Positions 1 to 8,367 of a DNA stretch of 23,711 bases are shown here, piece by piece (within the stretch, counting starts at the first letter, position 1; each line of letters begins with the position of its first letter). The notes beneath the pieces were generated by a model. That model was not told the DNA's origin and did not search any database. It saw only the letters and a program-made list of their open reading frames with translations. This DNA is from UBA5336 sp038745855. GTDB lineage: Bacteria > Pseudomonadota > Alphaproteobacteria > Caulobacterales > Hyphomonadaceae. A program made the translations under genes and the position numbers. The stretch spans positions 1-23,711 of the forward strand of contig JBCDLC010000043.1 of assembly GCA_038745855.1 (NCBI GenBank), in the 5' to 3' direction.

Positions 1-174
1 CCCGGCCTCCTCAGGGCACCGCCTTACAAAGGCTCCTTCACCGGAAGCCAATTCGGCACCGAACCCGGCGCGCTCCACGACAGCTTCGCCGTCGCCATCC
101 TCGAACAAAGCCGAGCGAGACCCCCACCCCTGGGCCGAGCCCCCAACAACAGCCCCAGAATCCGCCAGCTCTAA
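1..174 (+). CDS. 3' end of an unrecognised gene, tail supplied by a repeat
   Basis: Open frame from base 1 to a TAA at 172-174, about 57 codons, with the 5' part outside the window. The first ~37 codons use G/C in most third positions and give a normal-looking sequence containing GSFTGSQFGTEPG and HDSFAVAILEQ. The last ~20 codons are rich in Pro, Arg and Asn and end in RAPNNSPRIRQL; this stretch belongs to the repeat that recurs inverted at the right end of the window. I do not recognise the family. Most likely a real gene whose C-terminus and stop codon lie inside the repeat. Confidence 0.4.
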   Translation, partial: PGLLRAPPYKGSFTGSQFGTEPGALHDSFAVAILEQSRARPPPLGRAPNNSPRIRQL

Positions 175-260
175 CCCAGCGCGCGGAAACGCGAGCGGCT
201 GCCTGAAACTCACGAAGGCAAAAACGCCCGATCGAAACGGAGCAAAAACCACAGTCCTGA
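135..260 (+). repeat. Left copy of long inverted repeat, block 1
   Basis: This ~126 bp block is repeated, inverted, at 23588-23711. The first 43 bases match without change, and the rest differs by scattered substitutions and a few 1-nt indels. It contains the stop codon of the gene ending at 174 plus ~85 bp beyond it, so the conservation crosses the coding boundary and belongs to the DNA element, not to a protein. Confidence 0.85.
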
Positions 261-496
261 ACGCGATCCATCGCGTAGCGAAGCGCGCCAGCGCGAAGCC
301 CAGCGGGGGATCAAAGCATAAAGCCCGCCGGCGCAACTGCGCCGCCCCCGCGGAGGCGTTTGGCGCAAGCCAAACTGCCGCGAGCGACATAAACAAGCTA
401 CGCGCCGAGAAGGGGGCAATTGAGAAAGATCTGAACGCGATCCATCGCGTAGCGAAGAGCGACAGCCCGAAGCCCAGCGGGCGATCAAAACATAAA
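261..496 (+). repeat. Left repeat cluster: two direct copies of a hairpin unit
   Basis: Two direct copies of a ~58 bp unit beginning GATCCATCGCGTAGCGAAG lie at about 265-320 and 439-496. They are separated by a ~120 bp spacer with palindromes GGCGCA-AC-TGCGCC (330-343) and TTTGGC-GCAA-GCCAAA (359-374). The spacer plus second unit (327-496) recurs inverted at 23349-23507. Each unit holds a short stem with a tetraloop (283-294 and 457-468). The whole gene-free stretch 175-506 is this repeat material; I see no credible gene or promoter in it. Confidence 0.8.
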
Positions 497-506
497 GCGC
501 CCGGCT

Positions 507-815
507 TCACCCTGGCGGTGGGTCGCCGAGGGCTGCGGCGAGGGTGTCCATGTGAGTGGCCAGCGCGTCGTCGAGGGTGGTGACGCCGCCGGCGTCGTGG
601 GTGGTGAGGGTCACGTGGACCTTGGCGTAGACGTTGAACCATTCGGGGTGGTGGTCCATCTGCTCGGCCTTGAGCGCGGCGCCTGACATGAACGCCCAGG
701 CGGTCTTGAAGTCCGCGAACTGGTAGGTGCGGGTGACCGCGTCCCGGTCGCCGCTTGCCTTGGCCCAGCCGGGATGGTTTTCCACGAATGCTGCAGCGCC
801 AATCGTTTCAGCCAT
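507..815 (-). CDS. phhB: Pterin-4a-carbinolamine dehydratase
   Basis: A 102-aa protein of the usual size for this family. It dehydrates 4a-hydroxytetrahydrobiopterin during cofactor recycling for aromatic amino acid hydroxylases and can act as a DcoH-like protein. The signature is clear: EQMDHHPEWFNVY at residues 51-63 with catalytic His55/His56, then TTHDAGGVT at 71-79 with the third conserved His73, then LDDALATHMD. An in-frame extension to 1094 is open but has no family sense. The ATG at 815 is preferred because it overlaps the upstream stop by 8 bp (ATGGCTGA), the usual sign of translational coupling. Last gene of the minus-strand run. No phenylalanine hydroxylase gene is visible nearby, so its physiological partner here is unknown. 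Confidence 0.93.
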   Translation of the reverse strand: MAETIGAAAFVENHPGWAKASGDRDAVTRTYQFADFKTAWAFMSGAALKAEQMDHHPEWFNVYAKVHVTLTTHDAGGVTTLDDALATHMDTLAAALGDPPPG

Positions 816-1497
816 CGGTTTTGTCCTCCTCAAGTGCCGTTTCATGGAGAAAATAGCGCCAACCGCCATCCTCGGCGATGGCCGTTCGGATACCGGGATA
901 GGGGGCGCCGGCGCGCATGGCGTCAATGCCCGTCTCGCCGATGAGTGCCTTGAGGCGGGCCCTGTCCTTGAACGATAGCCGCTCTGGCAGGAGGGCGTCG
1001 CTCTCAAGGGCGGCGAGATCGGGCCAGATATACCAGGTCTCCTGGCCCACCTGCTTGGTGCCATAGGGGTGTTCGAACAGGTCTTCGAGCTCACGCAGGA
1101 CGTCGAACCCCGTGGCCCGCATCAGGTACCAATGGTTGTAGTGGTCGTCATTGCCGAGATTGGAGAGGAAGGCTTCCTGGGCGCTGGCGATCCGGCCGAG
1201 CCGGCGAAGGGCGCGGTCGTCTGCGGCATCGAGAAGCTCGTCCCGCATGGCGATCACGGGTGCGGGCAAGGCTGGTACTGGCGCTGGGCTTGGCGTTTCA
1301 ACGAGGATGCTGGCAGGCGCCCTCATGGGTTCGCTGGCAGTCGCTCTAGAAGTCTCTGGTGGCGCCGCGTTGGCCGACGCTGGCGCCGTTTCGGATGGGG
1401 TATCGGCGGGCGCGCAGGCCGTGCTTGCGATGAACACGGCGAGGACCGCGACTCCCGTGCTGCGGCCACCGAGGGTCGGCGCCTCAAGTGAGCGCAT
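808..1497 (-). CDS. Conserved hypothetical putative lipoprotein
   Basis: A 229-aa protein I cannot assign to a named family. Residues ~12-28 form a hydrophobic stretch ending ASTACAPAD, a plausible but non-canonical lipobox (Cys28). A low-complexity Ala/Pro/Thr/Ser linker follows to about residue 80, as in lipoproteins with a tethered domain. The C-terminal part is compact and aromatic-rich, with HYNHWYLMRATGFDVL, QETWYIWPDLAALE and LLPERLSFKDRARL, and looks like a real folded domain. Its start overlaps the end of the HAD gene by 14 bp and its end overlaps phhB by 8 bp, so the three are probably one transcription and translation unit. No strong ribosome-binding site precedes the chosen ATG, so the start is provisional. 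Confidence 0.75.
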   Translation of the reverse strand: MRSLEAPTLGGRSTGVAVLAVFIASTACAPADTPSETAPASANAAPPETSRATASEPMRAPASILVETPSPAPVPALPAPVIAMRDELLDAADDRALRRLGRIASAQEAFLSNLGNDDHYNHWYLMRATGFDVLRELEDLFEHPYGTKQVGQETWYIWPDLAALESDALLPERLSFKDRARLKALIGETGIDAMRAGAPYPGIRTAIAEDGGWRYFLHETALEEDKTDG

Positions 1498-2128
1498 AAC
1501 CGGTCGCTTCGGAGAGTTCAGCGAGCAATTGGTCTTCCCCGGTAACCTTTATGGTCGTCATGCCCATGGCCCTGGCGGGTTTGAGATTGATACCGAGATC
1601 GTCGAGATAGACGCAGTGCTCGGGGGAGACGCCCAAGGCTTCGCACATCAAAGTATAGATGCGCGGGTCAGGTTTACGGATGCCGAGCTTGGAGCTTTCG
1701 ATGACGTGGTCGAAGAGGGCGAAGACCTCGGCGATTTCTGCGGCCTTGCCGTCATCTTCGGTCATCCCGGCGCCCTTTCCGATCGGGGCATTGTTGGTGA
1801 TGCAACCGACTTTTCCGTGGGCCTTGCACGCCTTGAGCGCTGCAACGACCCGTGGGCGCAAGCGGCCCGACAGGAGGGCGAGGACATCCTTTCCGGGGAC
1901 CGTGTGGCCGAGGGCTTCCGCTTCGGCCTGGAACAGGCGGTCGAATTCGGCGGCCGTAACCTCCGATCGTTCCAGCAGGGCCCAGGCATTGGTGTCGCCG
2001 TTGCGGGCGTTGACCGATCGGATGAAATCCTTGGGCAGGCCGCGCTCGGCCTCGTAGGCGTTGAACGCGTCGAACGGCGAGGACGAGATCACCCCGCCGA
2101 AATCCCAGATCACAGCCTTGAATGCCAT
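1484..2128 (-). CDS. HAD-IA family hydrolase (YihX/epoxide-hydrolase N-domain type)
   Basis: A 214-aa cytosolic haloacid-dehalogenase-like hydrolase. All four HAD motifs are visible: nucleophile Asp9 in WDFGGV, motif II Thr111 in CITNN, motif III Lys152 in GIRKPDPRIY and motif IV Asp176-Asp177 in VYLDDLGIN. The insert between motifs I and II is the alpha-helical C1 cap. The second Asp of the usual DxD is Gly, as in the DLGNV motif of the sugar-phosphate phosphatase YihX, so phosphatase activity remains possible but the substrate cannot be read. The gene lies 57 nt after the protease gene and overlaps the next gene by 14 bp. No clear Shine-Dalgarno sequence precedes the ATG. Confidence 0.88.
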   Translation of the reverse strand: MAFKAVIWDFGGVISSSPFDAFNAYEAERGLPKDFIRSVNARNGDTNAWALLERSEVTAAEFDRLFQAEAEALGHTVPGKDVLALLSGRLRPRVVAALKACKAHGKVGCITNNAPIGKGAGMTEDDGKAAEIAEVFALFDHVIESSKLGIRKPDPRIYTLMCEALGVSPEHCVYLDDLGINLKPARAMGMTTIKVTGEDQLLAELSEATGYALT

Positions 2129-2185
2129 GGCGTATGGGTGGCCGGAACTGACGCCAGCGTCAATCCGCGTTCGTGCTGGGATCGG

Positions 2186-3643
2186 CTAGATCTGCACGGT
2201 TCCGGACACCCGTCTGCCATTGCGCTCGACCGTGATTTTCCAGACGCGGGTATCGCGTTCGAGCGCGGCGGCGAGCTCATTGAGCGTGTCGACGTCGGTG
2301 TCATTGACCGAAAGGATGATATCGCCGGGCCGGACGATCCGGCGGGCAAAGGCGTTGCGCAGGACGCGGGTGATGAGGACGCCGGTTTCGAACGGGTCAC
2401 GGCCAAGCTCTTCGGCGAGGCGGGGGGAAAGCTCCGCGACTTCGGCGCCCGAGAATGGGTGTCTTCCTTCCAGAAGCACGCGCTCGGCTTCTGTGGCGCC
2501 CGGCGGCGGTGCGAGGACAACGCCAATCTGCCGAGCATCGCCGCCACGAAGCACAGTGAGTGCGGTTGTCTCACCGGGCGAAAGGGTTGCGGCGAGGAAC
2601 TTGAGGCCGCGCTCGTCGAAGACTTCCCGGCCATCGATCGCGGTGACCAGATCACCGCGGCGCAGCCCGGCCCGATCCGCAGGGCCATCCTCGTAGACCT
2701 CGGTGACGATGACGCCGAGTGGCCGATCAAGGCCCTGGGCCTTGGCGATATCGAAGCTCACGGCCTGACCCTTGAGCCCAAGCCAAGGCCGCACGATCAT
2801 GCCCTCATTGATGCCGGCATCGACGACCCGGCGGACCATTTCGGCTGGGATCGCGAATCCGATGCCGTTGGAACCGCCAGAGCGGGAGAAGATGGCCGTA
2901 TTCACACCGACGAGGTTGCCGTTCACATCGACGAGCGCTCCGCCGGAATTGCCCGGGTTCACGGCCGCATCGGTTTGCAGGAAGAAAGCGTAATCACTGA
3001 CGCCCACATCGGTGCGCGCGGTTGCGGAGATGATGCCGCTGGTCACGGTCTGTCCAACGCCGAAGGGATTGCCGATGGCGAGAACGAGGTCGCCAACTTC
3101 GACATCGCGCGTGTCGGCGAAGGGGAGGGTAGGAAGCAGTTCCCCATCGTCCATCTCGATCTTGAGGACGGCAAGATCTGTCCGGGCGTCGGCGAGGACG
3201 AGCTCTGCCGCATATTCACGGCGGTCGCTCAGGACGACGAGCAGTTCATCGGCGCCGTCGATGACGTGGTTGTTGGTGACGATCACACCATCGGGGCTGA
3301 CGATGACGCCTGAGCCGAGAGAATTCTCCACCCGGTCCCGCGGCATACCGCGAAACTGGCGGAAGAAAGGGTCGTTCGCAAAGCGCGAGGCACTGCGGAC
3401 GACCTTGCGGGTATAGACATTGACCACAGCCGGTGCAGCGTCCTCGACCAGCGGTGCGAAGCTCATCTCGATCTGCGCGCGGCGCCTTGGAACGAAGCGG
3501 CGCCGGTCCTCGCCCAGTTCGCCGGCGCGTGGTGTGGTATAGGTCTGCTGGCCCTCTGCAGGCTGGTGCATACGGCTGCCGACCGTCCAGACGCCGCCGA
3601 TGGCGAGCGCGAGAAGGGCAACGAAAACAGTGAGACGGGTCAT
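2186..3643 (-). CDS. Periplasmic Do-family serine protease (DegP/DegQ-like)
   Basis: A 485-aa HtrA/Do protease for envelope protein quality control. An N-terminal hydrophobic segment (residues ~4-22) is a signal peptide or anchor. The trypsin-like domain has the full triad: His126 in TNNHVIDGA, Asp156 in ADARTDLAVLKI and Ser233 in VNPGNSGGALV. Two PDZ domains follow (about 285-380 and 400-480), the second ending near the C-terminus. The ATG at 3643 is chosen over an upstream in-frame start at 3685 because AAGGGA lies 7 nt before it and the signal peptide then sits at the true N-terminus. It lies 52 nt after the symporter gene and 57 nt before the HAD gene, all on the minus strand. Confidence 0.93.
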   Translation of the reverse strand: MTRLTVFVALLALAIGGVWTVGSRMHQPAEGQQTYTTPRAGELGEDRRRFVPRRRAQIEMSFAPLVEDAAPAVVNVYTRKVVRSASRFANDPFFRQFRGMPRDRVENSLGSGVIVSPDGVIVTNNHVIDGADELLVVLSDRREYAAELVLADARTDLAVLKIEMDDGELLPTLPFADTRDVEVGDLVLAIGNPFGVGQTVTSGIISATARTDVGVSDYAFFLQTDAAVNPGNSGGALVDVNGNLVGVNTAIFSRSGGSNGIGFAIPAEMVRRVVDAGINEGMIVRPWLGLKGQAVSFDIAKAQGLDRPLGVIVTEVYEDGPADRAGLRRGDLVTAIDGREVFDERGLKFLAATLSPGETTALTVLRGGDARQIGVVLAPPPGATEAERVLLEGRHPFSGAEVAELSPRLAEELGRDPFETGVLITRVLRNAFARRIVRPGDIILSVNDTDVDTLNELAAALERDTRVWKITVERNGRRVSGTVQI

Positions 3644-3695
3644 GGCGCAGTCCCTTGGGGCTTCACCTAGGCAGTAGTGAGGCAAAGACTGCGTT

Positions 3696-5189
3696 TCAAT
3701 TTCCGGCAGATGAACTTTCTGTCACGAACTCGGGGTCCCTGCGGCTCGCCAGGATCCGGATGTTGGCCTCATGCTGGGCACGGTCGATCCTGTAGAGAGA
3801 CAAGCAACCCAGCATGATCATCCAGAGCACGAACAGGGTTGGCGCATAGAACGCTCCGAGCCGGAAGATCGTTTCCTCTGGTACTTCACTCGGCGCAACA
3901 CCAACCGGGAAAGAGATCAGCACAAGAATAGTGGAGGCAAGCAAAATACCCATTCCTTCCACCGCCTTCCGCGTGAAGCTGATGGCGGCGAAAAACACGC
4001 CCTCGTTTCGCCGTTCTGTCTTGAGTTCGGCATCCTCGACGAGGTCGGCAATCATCGACTGCATGAGGATCGAGACCGTGATGATCAATCCCAGATCGAC
4101 GACGACAATCGAGAATATGATCGGAAACAGGATCGGGTCGCCATTGGCTGGCATGAGCCCCAGAAGTCGAAGGATAACCGGCGCGGGAGCGAGAGAGAAA
4201 GCGGCCAGTCCGCCATAGATCGCCGCTCTTTTTTTGCCGAAGTTCTTTGCAAGCAAGGGCGCCACGAAGTTTGCGATGATTGCAGAGATGAAGACCGACG
4301 CCACAATCGCGCTGGTCTGACCGGTGGTGAACCCCCAGAAGTAGCCGTAGATGTAGAAGTTGAGCGCGCCTGAGACCCCGCTGGCTGCATTCGCAAAGAG
4401 CGTGGCGAAGAACAGCGCTGCAAACGAGCGCGAACTGAGCGTTTCGAAGACTTCCTTGAACAATCGGGTGAGCGAGAAACCGGCCGGTACGGAACCGCTT
4501 TGGCGCAGGTAAGGTATGGCGCGATGGGTGCCAGCGGCAGAAATCAGCATCGCTGCAAGCAGCGTGAAAGAAGCCATCAACCCATACTGGTTGAAGCCCT
4601 CCACGTCGGTGAAGCCGCTTCCGCCGCCGCGCTCATCATCGAGCAGGAAGCCCAGGGTAACCACCGCCATGGTCACGCCGCCAAACCAGATGAACATGTT
4701 CCTGAGTGACAGGAACGATGTTCGTGCGTCGTAATCCTGCGTCAGTTCGGCAACCAGCGCTGATGAAGGAACCTCGTAGAACGTGATCAATTGCCTGACC
4801 GCGATAGCCACAAACATCACATACCAGAAGAGCTGGTCATGGCTGAGGCTGTCAGGCGGGTTCCATAGGAACCAATAGGCCGCTGCAATCGGTAGAGCCG
4901 CTGCGTACATGAACGGATGGCGCCGGCCTAGTCGCGACCGGGTGTTGTCGGAAAGATAGCCGACGACCGGATCGGAGAAAGCGTCGAAAAGGAAAGTGAT
5001 GACGATCGCCAGGCCGACCTGCCCAGCATCGACGCCCAGTGCCTGGCTATAGAATATCAGAAGGAAGTAGGAAAAGCCGTTTCCCTTCACGCCATAGGGA
5101 ATACCACCGATCGCGTAGGACAGTTTTGTCCACGGCGAATTGATGATCCTCTGGCGCTCGGCCTCGTGGGCTGCCGCACTCTCAGACAT
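3696..5189 (-). CDS. MFS_2 transporter, glycoside-pentoside-hexuronide:cation symporter type
   Basis: A 497-aa inner-membrane protein with about twelve hydrophobic segments. The start (TKLSYAIGGIPYGVKGNGF) and the loop DPVVGYLSDNTRSRLGRRHPFM are characteristic of the GPH/MelB branch of the major facilitator superfamily, which couples solute uptake to H+ or Na+. The substrate cannot be read; homologues act on sugars and on other small organic compounds. A good Shine-Dalgarno sequence (GGAGGA) lies 3-4 nt before the ATG. It follows the acyl-CoA dehydrogenase gene by 65 nt with a strong hairpin between them, so it may be co-transcribed with the catabolic genes RidA-like, ABM and dehydrogenase and import their substrate. 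Confidence 0.88.
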   Translation of the reverse strand: MSESAAAHEAERQRIINSPWTKLSYAIGGIPYGVKGNGFSYFLLIFYSQALGVDAGQVGLAIVITFLFDAFSDPVVGYLSDNTRSRLGRRHPFMYAAALPIAAAYWFLWNPPDSLSHDQLFWYVMFVAIAVRQLITFYEVPSSALVAELTQDYDARTSFLSLRNMFIWFGGVTMAVVTLGFLLDDERGGGSGFTDVEGFNQYGLMASFTLLAAMLISAAGTHRAIPYLRQSGSVPAGFSLTRLFKEVFETLSSRSFAALFFATLFANAASGVSGALNFYIYGYFWGFTTGQTSAIVASVFISAIIANFVAPLLAKNFGKKRAAIYGGLAAFSLAPAPVILRLLGLMPANGDPILFPIIFSIVVVDLGLIITVSILMQSMIADLVEDAELKTERRNEGVFFAAISFTRKAVEGMGILLASTILVLISFPVGVAPSEVPEETIFRLGAFYAPTLFVLWMIMLGCLSLYRIDRAQHEANIRILASRRDPEFVTESSSAGN

Positions 5190-5203
5190 GTTTCCTCCAG
5201 GTT

Positions 5204-5236
5204 GGTGAGCGGCCTCTTCAGCCGGGCCGCTTCACC
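5204..5236 (-). other. Strong intercistronic hairpin between acyl-CoA dehydrogenase and symporter
   Basis: GGTGAGCGGCC (5204-5214) pairs with GGCCGCTTCACC (5225-5236): 11 base pairs with a single bulged T and a 10-nt loop. It lies just downstream of the dehydrogenase stop and about 7 nt upstream of the symporter's ribosome-binding site. There is no T-run after it on the minus strand, so it is more likely an mRNA stability, processing or attenuation element than a simple terminator. Confidence 0.6.
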
Positions 5237-5254
5237 AGGGTTCGCCGTCCTATC

Positions 5255-6478
<1,224 letters not shown>

Positions 6479-6495
6479 GGGATGCTCCTCCCTCT

Positions 6496-6786
6496 TTATT
6501 CTACGATGTCGAGATACTGGATGTCGGGCGCACCGGCGAGGACCGCACCGAGACCAGCGCCGGCGGCCTTGAAGTATTCGGTTTCGCCGTGCGCTTTTAG
6601 GGCGTCTGCAGACGCGTACTGCTCCATGAAGATGTACGTGTTTTCAGAGCCTTTTTGCTTGTAGAGCTGGTATGTCAGGCACCCTGGCTCATTCGCCTTG
6701 ACCTTGGCCATGAGATCCTTGGCAAGGATTTCGAACTCGCCCTGTTTGCCATCTTGAATGGTGAGCGTTGCAACGACGCCGATCAT
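6496..6786 (-). CDS. ABM-domain (YgiN-like) monooxygenase
   Basis: A 96-aa single-domain ferredoxin-like alpha/beta protein of the antibiotic biosynthesis monooxygenase superfamily. Recognisable elements are the N-terminal strand VVATLTIQDGKQGEFE, the motif KANEPGCLTYQLYKQ and the helix SADALKAHGETEYFK. Relatives include quinol monooxygenase YgiN and other small cofactor-free oxygenases or dimeric accessory proteins. A GGAGGA lies 5 nt before the ATG. This ribosome-binding site could pair with CCTCCA about 25 nt upstream in the mRNA (6824-6829). It sits directly upstream of the acyl-CoA dehydrogenase gene, suggesting a shared pathway. Confidence 0.88.
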   Translation of the reverse strand: MIGVVATLTIQDGKQGEFEILAKDLMAKVKANEPGCLTYQLYKQKGSENTYIFMEQYASADALKAHGETEYFKAAGAGLGAVLAGAPDIQYLDIVE

Positions 6787-6862
6787 GGTCTTCCTCCAAG
6801 CTTATATCACACTCCACACTCTATGGAGGAACGGCGCATGGGCAAGCACTTCCGTTGCGGCA

Positions 6863-7246
6863 TCATCCCCGAAACGCCGTTGCTTCAACCTCGATCTTCA
6901 TTTCAGGACGGATGAGGCCGGCGACGACCATGGTCGCGGCCGGGCGTACGCCGCCGAGATAGTGCTGCAGCACGGGCGCGAGATCGTCGATGAACGCGGT
7001 ATCGGTAACGGTGTACTGGACCCGAACGATATCGACGAGGGTGAAGTCCGCGTCGGAAAGCACCGAAGAGAGGGTTTTGAAACACTGCCTGGCCTGGTCC
7101 GCCGGGCCCTCGGGCATTGTCATGTCAGCGTAATTGTATCCCGTGATACCGGAGACGAAACACCAATCACCAGCGATTACGGCGCGGGAATAGGCGAATT
7201 TCACCTCCATATCGGAGCCGGTCGTCAGTCTGCTGCGCTCGGGCAT
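6863..7246 (-). CDS. RidA/YjgF-family protein lacking the catalytic arginine
   Basis: A 127-aa protein of the trimeric Rid family. The C-terminal signature VRPAATMVVAGLIRPEMKIEVEA aligns without gaps to the E. coli RidA end (PARSCVEVARLPKDVKIEIEA). The position of RidA Arg105, which binds the substrate carboxylate in imine deaminases, is Ala here, so it probably belongs to one of the non-RidA Rid subgroups found in catabolic operons. The ATG at 7246 is chosen over an in-frame extension to 7405 because AGGAGG lies 7 nt before it. It is the first gene of the minus-strand run and divergent from the SDR gene; the promoters for both should lie in 7247-7335, where I cannot pick a convincing box. 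Confidence 0.88.
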   Translation of the reverse strand: MPERSRLTTGSDMEVKFAYSRAVIAGDWCFVSGITGYNYADMTMPEGPADQARQCFKTLSSVLSDADFTLVDIVRVQYTVTDTAFIDDLAPVLQHYLGGVRPAATMVVAGLIRPEMKIEVEATAFRG

Positions 7247-7335
7247 GGGGTCGCCTCCTGGCGGGGGTTCGAAAAGAAAGGTGCGCTCGCGGGGAAGTGT
7301 GCCATGGCATCCGCAATCCATGCTAGCTGGGATGC

Positions 7336-8343
7336 ATGACTGCGAAACGTCCCCCTCTCTTCCTTCTAACGGGCGCAAGCGGTGTGGTCGGCAGCGCTGT
7401 GGCAAGGGCCATGCCCAGGGAGCGGCTGATCCTTGGGACGCACCGGACCGTGCTGGGCGAGGGCTACGAGACCCTCTCGATCGATATCCAGAGACCTGAT
7501 CTCGGGCTGTCTGAGGCGGCCTACAAGGCCTTGGCGGAACGGCTCACCGGCATCATCCACAGCGCCGCCATTACGGAAATGGGCGGGGCGGCGCCTGGGC
7601 TCGAGGCGACTAACGTGTCGGGCGTTGTGCATGTGCTGGCCCTCGCTGAGCGGGCGGGATGTGCGTTCCACCATATCTCGACGGCCTACTGCTCACGCAC
7701 CTATGGACCGGCGGCGACAGAGGGGTCGGCCTATGTGACGTCAAAGCGTGCGGGGGAAGCCCTCGTTCGGGAGAGCGGTCTGGATTGGACGATCATCCGG
7801 CCATCGATCGTGGCGGGGCGTTCGGACACGGGTGCGATCGCGCGCTTCCAGGGGTTTCACCTGTTTATCGCGGCCATGCTCAAGGGACGGTTGCCGTTCA
7901 TCCCGATCAGCCGGTCAGCCCTCTGCGATTTCACGCCAGTGGACTGGATCGCAGACGCCATAGTGCGCTGCGCCGAGGCGCCGGAGTTCGGCCGAACCTA
8001 CTGGCTGACCGCAGGGTCCGATGCGTTGACCGTGGAGCAGATGATCGACTGCGGACAGCCCTTTGCCCGCGCGCTCGGCCGGGACCTCCATGCCTTGCCA
8101 ATTGTCGAGCCCGAGGACGCACGGGCGACGCTGATGCCTGCGCTCGCCAAGAGGGGGTCACCGCGGCTGCGGGGCCAATTGGAAACCCTGCTGGAGCTCG
8201 GGACAGTCATGGCGACGCCGAAGCCCTTTCCAAGCGACTTTCCCAAGGTCTCTCGCTCCCAATTGGAAGCGGCCCTTTCGGCAAATATTCGCTACTGGGG
8301 GGAGACGCGGGGACGGCCGTTCGAAAAAGGGGTCGGCGCCTGA
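7336..8343 (+). CDS. Extended short-chain dehydrogenase/reductase (NAD-binding, male-sterility/thioester-reductase-like)
   Basis: A 335-aa NAD(P)-dependent oxidoreductase or epimerase-like protein. The Rossmann motif TGASGVVG is at residues 12-19. HSAAITEMG and NVSGVVHVLALA correspond to the NNAG-like and central helix regions. The catalytic Tyr-x-x-x-Lys is YVTSK, preceded by the conserved HISTAY strand. The substrate domain includes DFTPVDWIADAIV, typical of the NAD_binding_4 (fatty acyl reductase/thioester reductase) group. The C-terminal ~80 residues are not recognised. The start ATG follows a weak TGGGA. It is divergent from the RidA-like gene and convergent with divL, 24 nt away. Confidence 0.82.
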   Translation: MTAKRPPLFLLTGASGVVGSAVARAMPRERLILGTHRTVLGEGYETLSIDIQRPDLGLSEAAYKALAERLTGIIHSAAITEMGGAAPGLEATNVSGVVHVLALAERAGCAFHHISTAYCSRTYGPAATEGSAYVTSKRAGEALVRESGLDWTIIRPSIVAGRSDTGAIARFQGFHLFIAAMLKGRLPFIPISRSALCDFTPVDWIADAIVRCAEAPEFGRTYWLTAGSDALTVEQMIDCGQPFARALGRDLHALPIVEPEDARATLMPALAKRGSPRLRGQLETLLELGTVMATPKPFPSDFPKVSRSQLEAALSANIRYWGETRGRPFEKGVGA

Positions 8344-8350
8344 TGCAGCG

Positions 8351-8366
8351 CAGGGACGAGTCCCTG
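8351..8366. terminator. Hairpin between convergent SDR and divL genes
   Basis: The 16-bp perfect palindrome CAGGGACGAGTCCCTG forms a 6-bp stem with a CGAG loop. It fills nearly all of the 24-nt gap between the SDR stop and the divL stop. No T-run flanks it, so a shared bidirectional terminator is plausible but not proven. Confidence 0.5.
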
Positions 8367-8367
8367 G

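Noticed and set aside
265..496. The repeat units translate in one frame to a lysine-rich peptide (NAIHRVAK...SPKPSGRSKHKA) in all three copies, suggesting a small repeated protein.
   Set aside because: Differences between copies fall at least as often in first and second codon positions as in third, there is no consistent start or ribosome-binding site, and a stem with compensatory change explains the conservation better.
261..496. CRISPR-like direct repeats at the left end.
   Set aside because: Only two imperfect copies with a spacer of about 120 bp that is itself repeated elsewhere; no cas genes in the window.
1151..3313. A 720-codon open frame on the + strand.
   Set aside because: It lies antisense to the lipoprotein, HAD hydrolase and protease genes, which have clear family motifs; its translation has no recognisable domain and is a typical GC-rich shadow frame.
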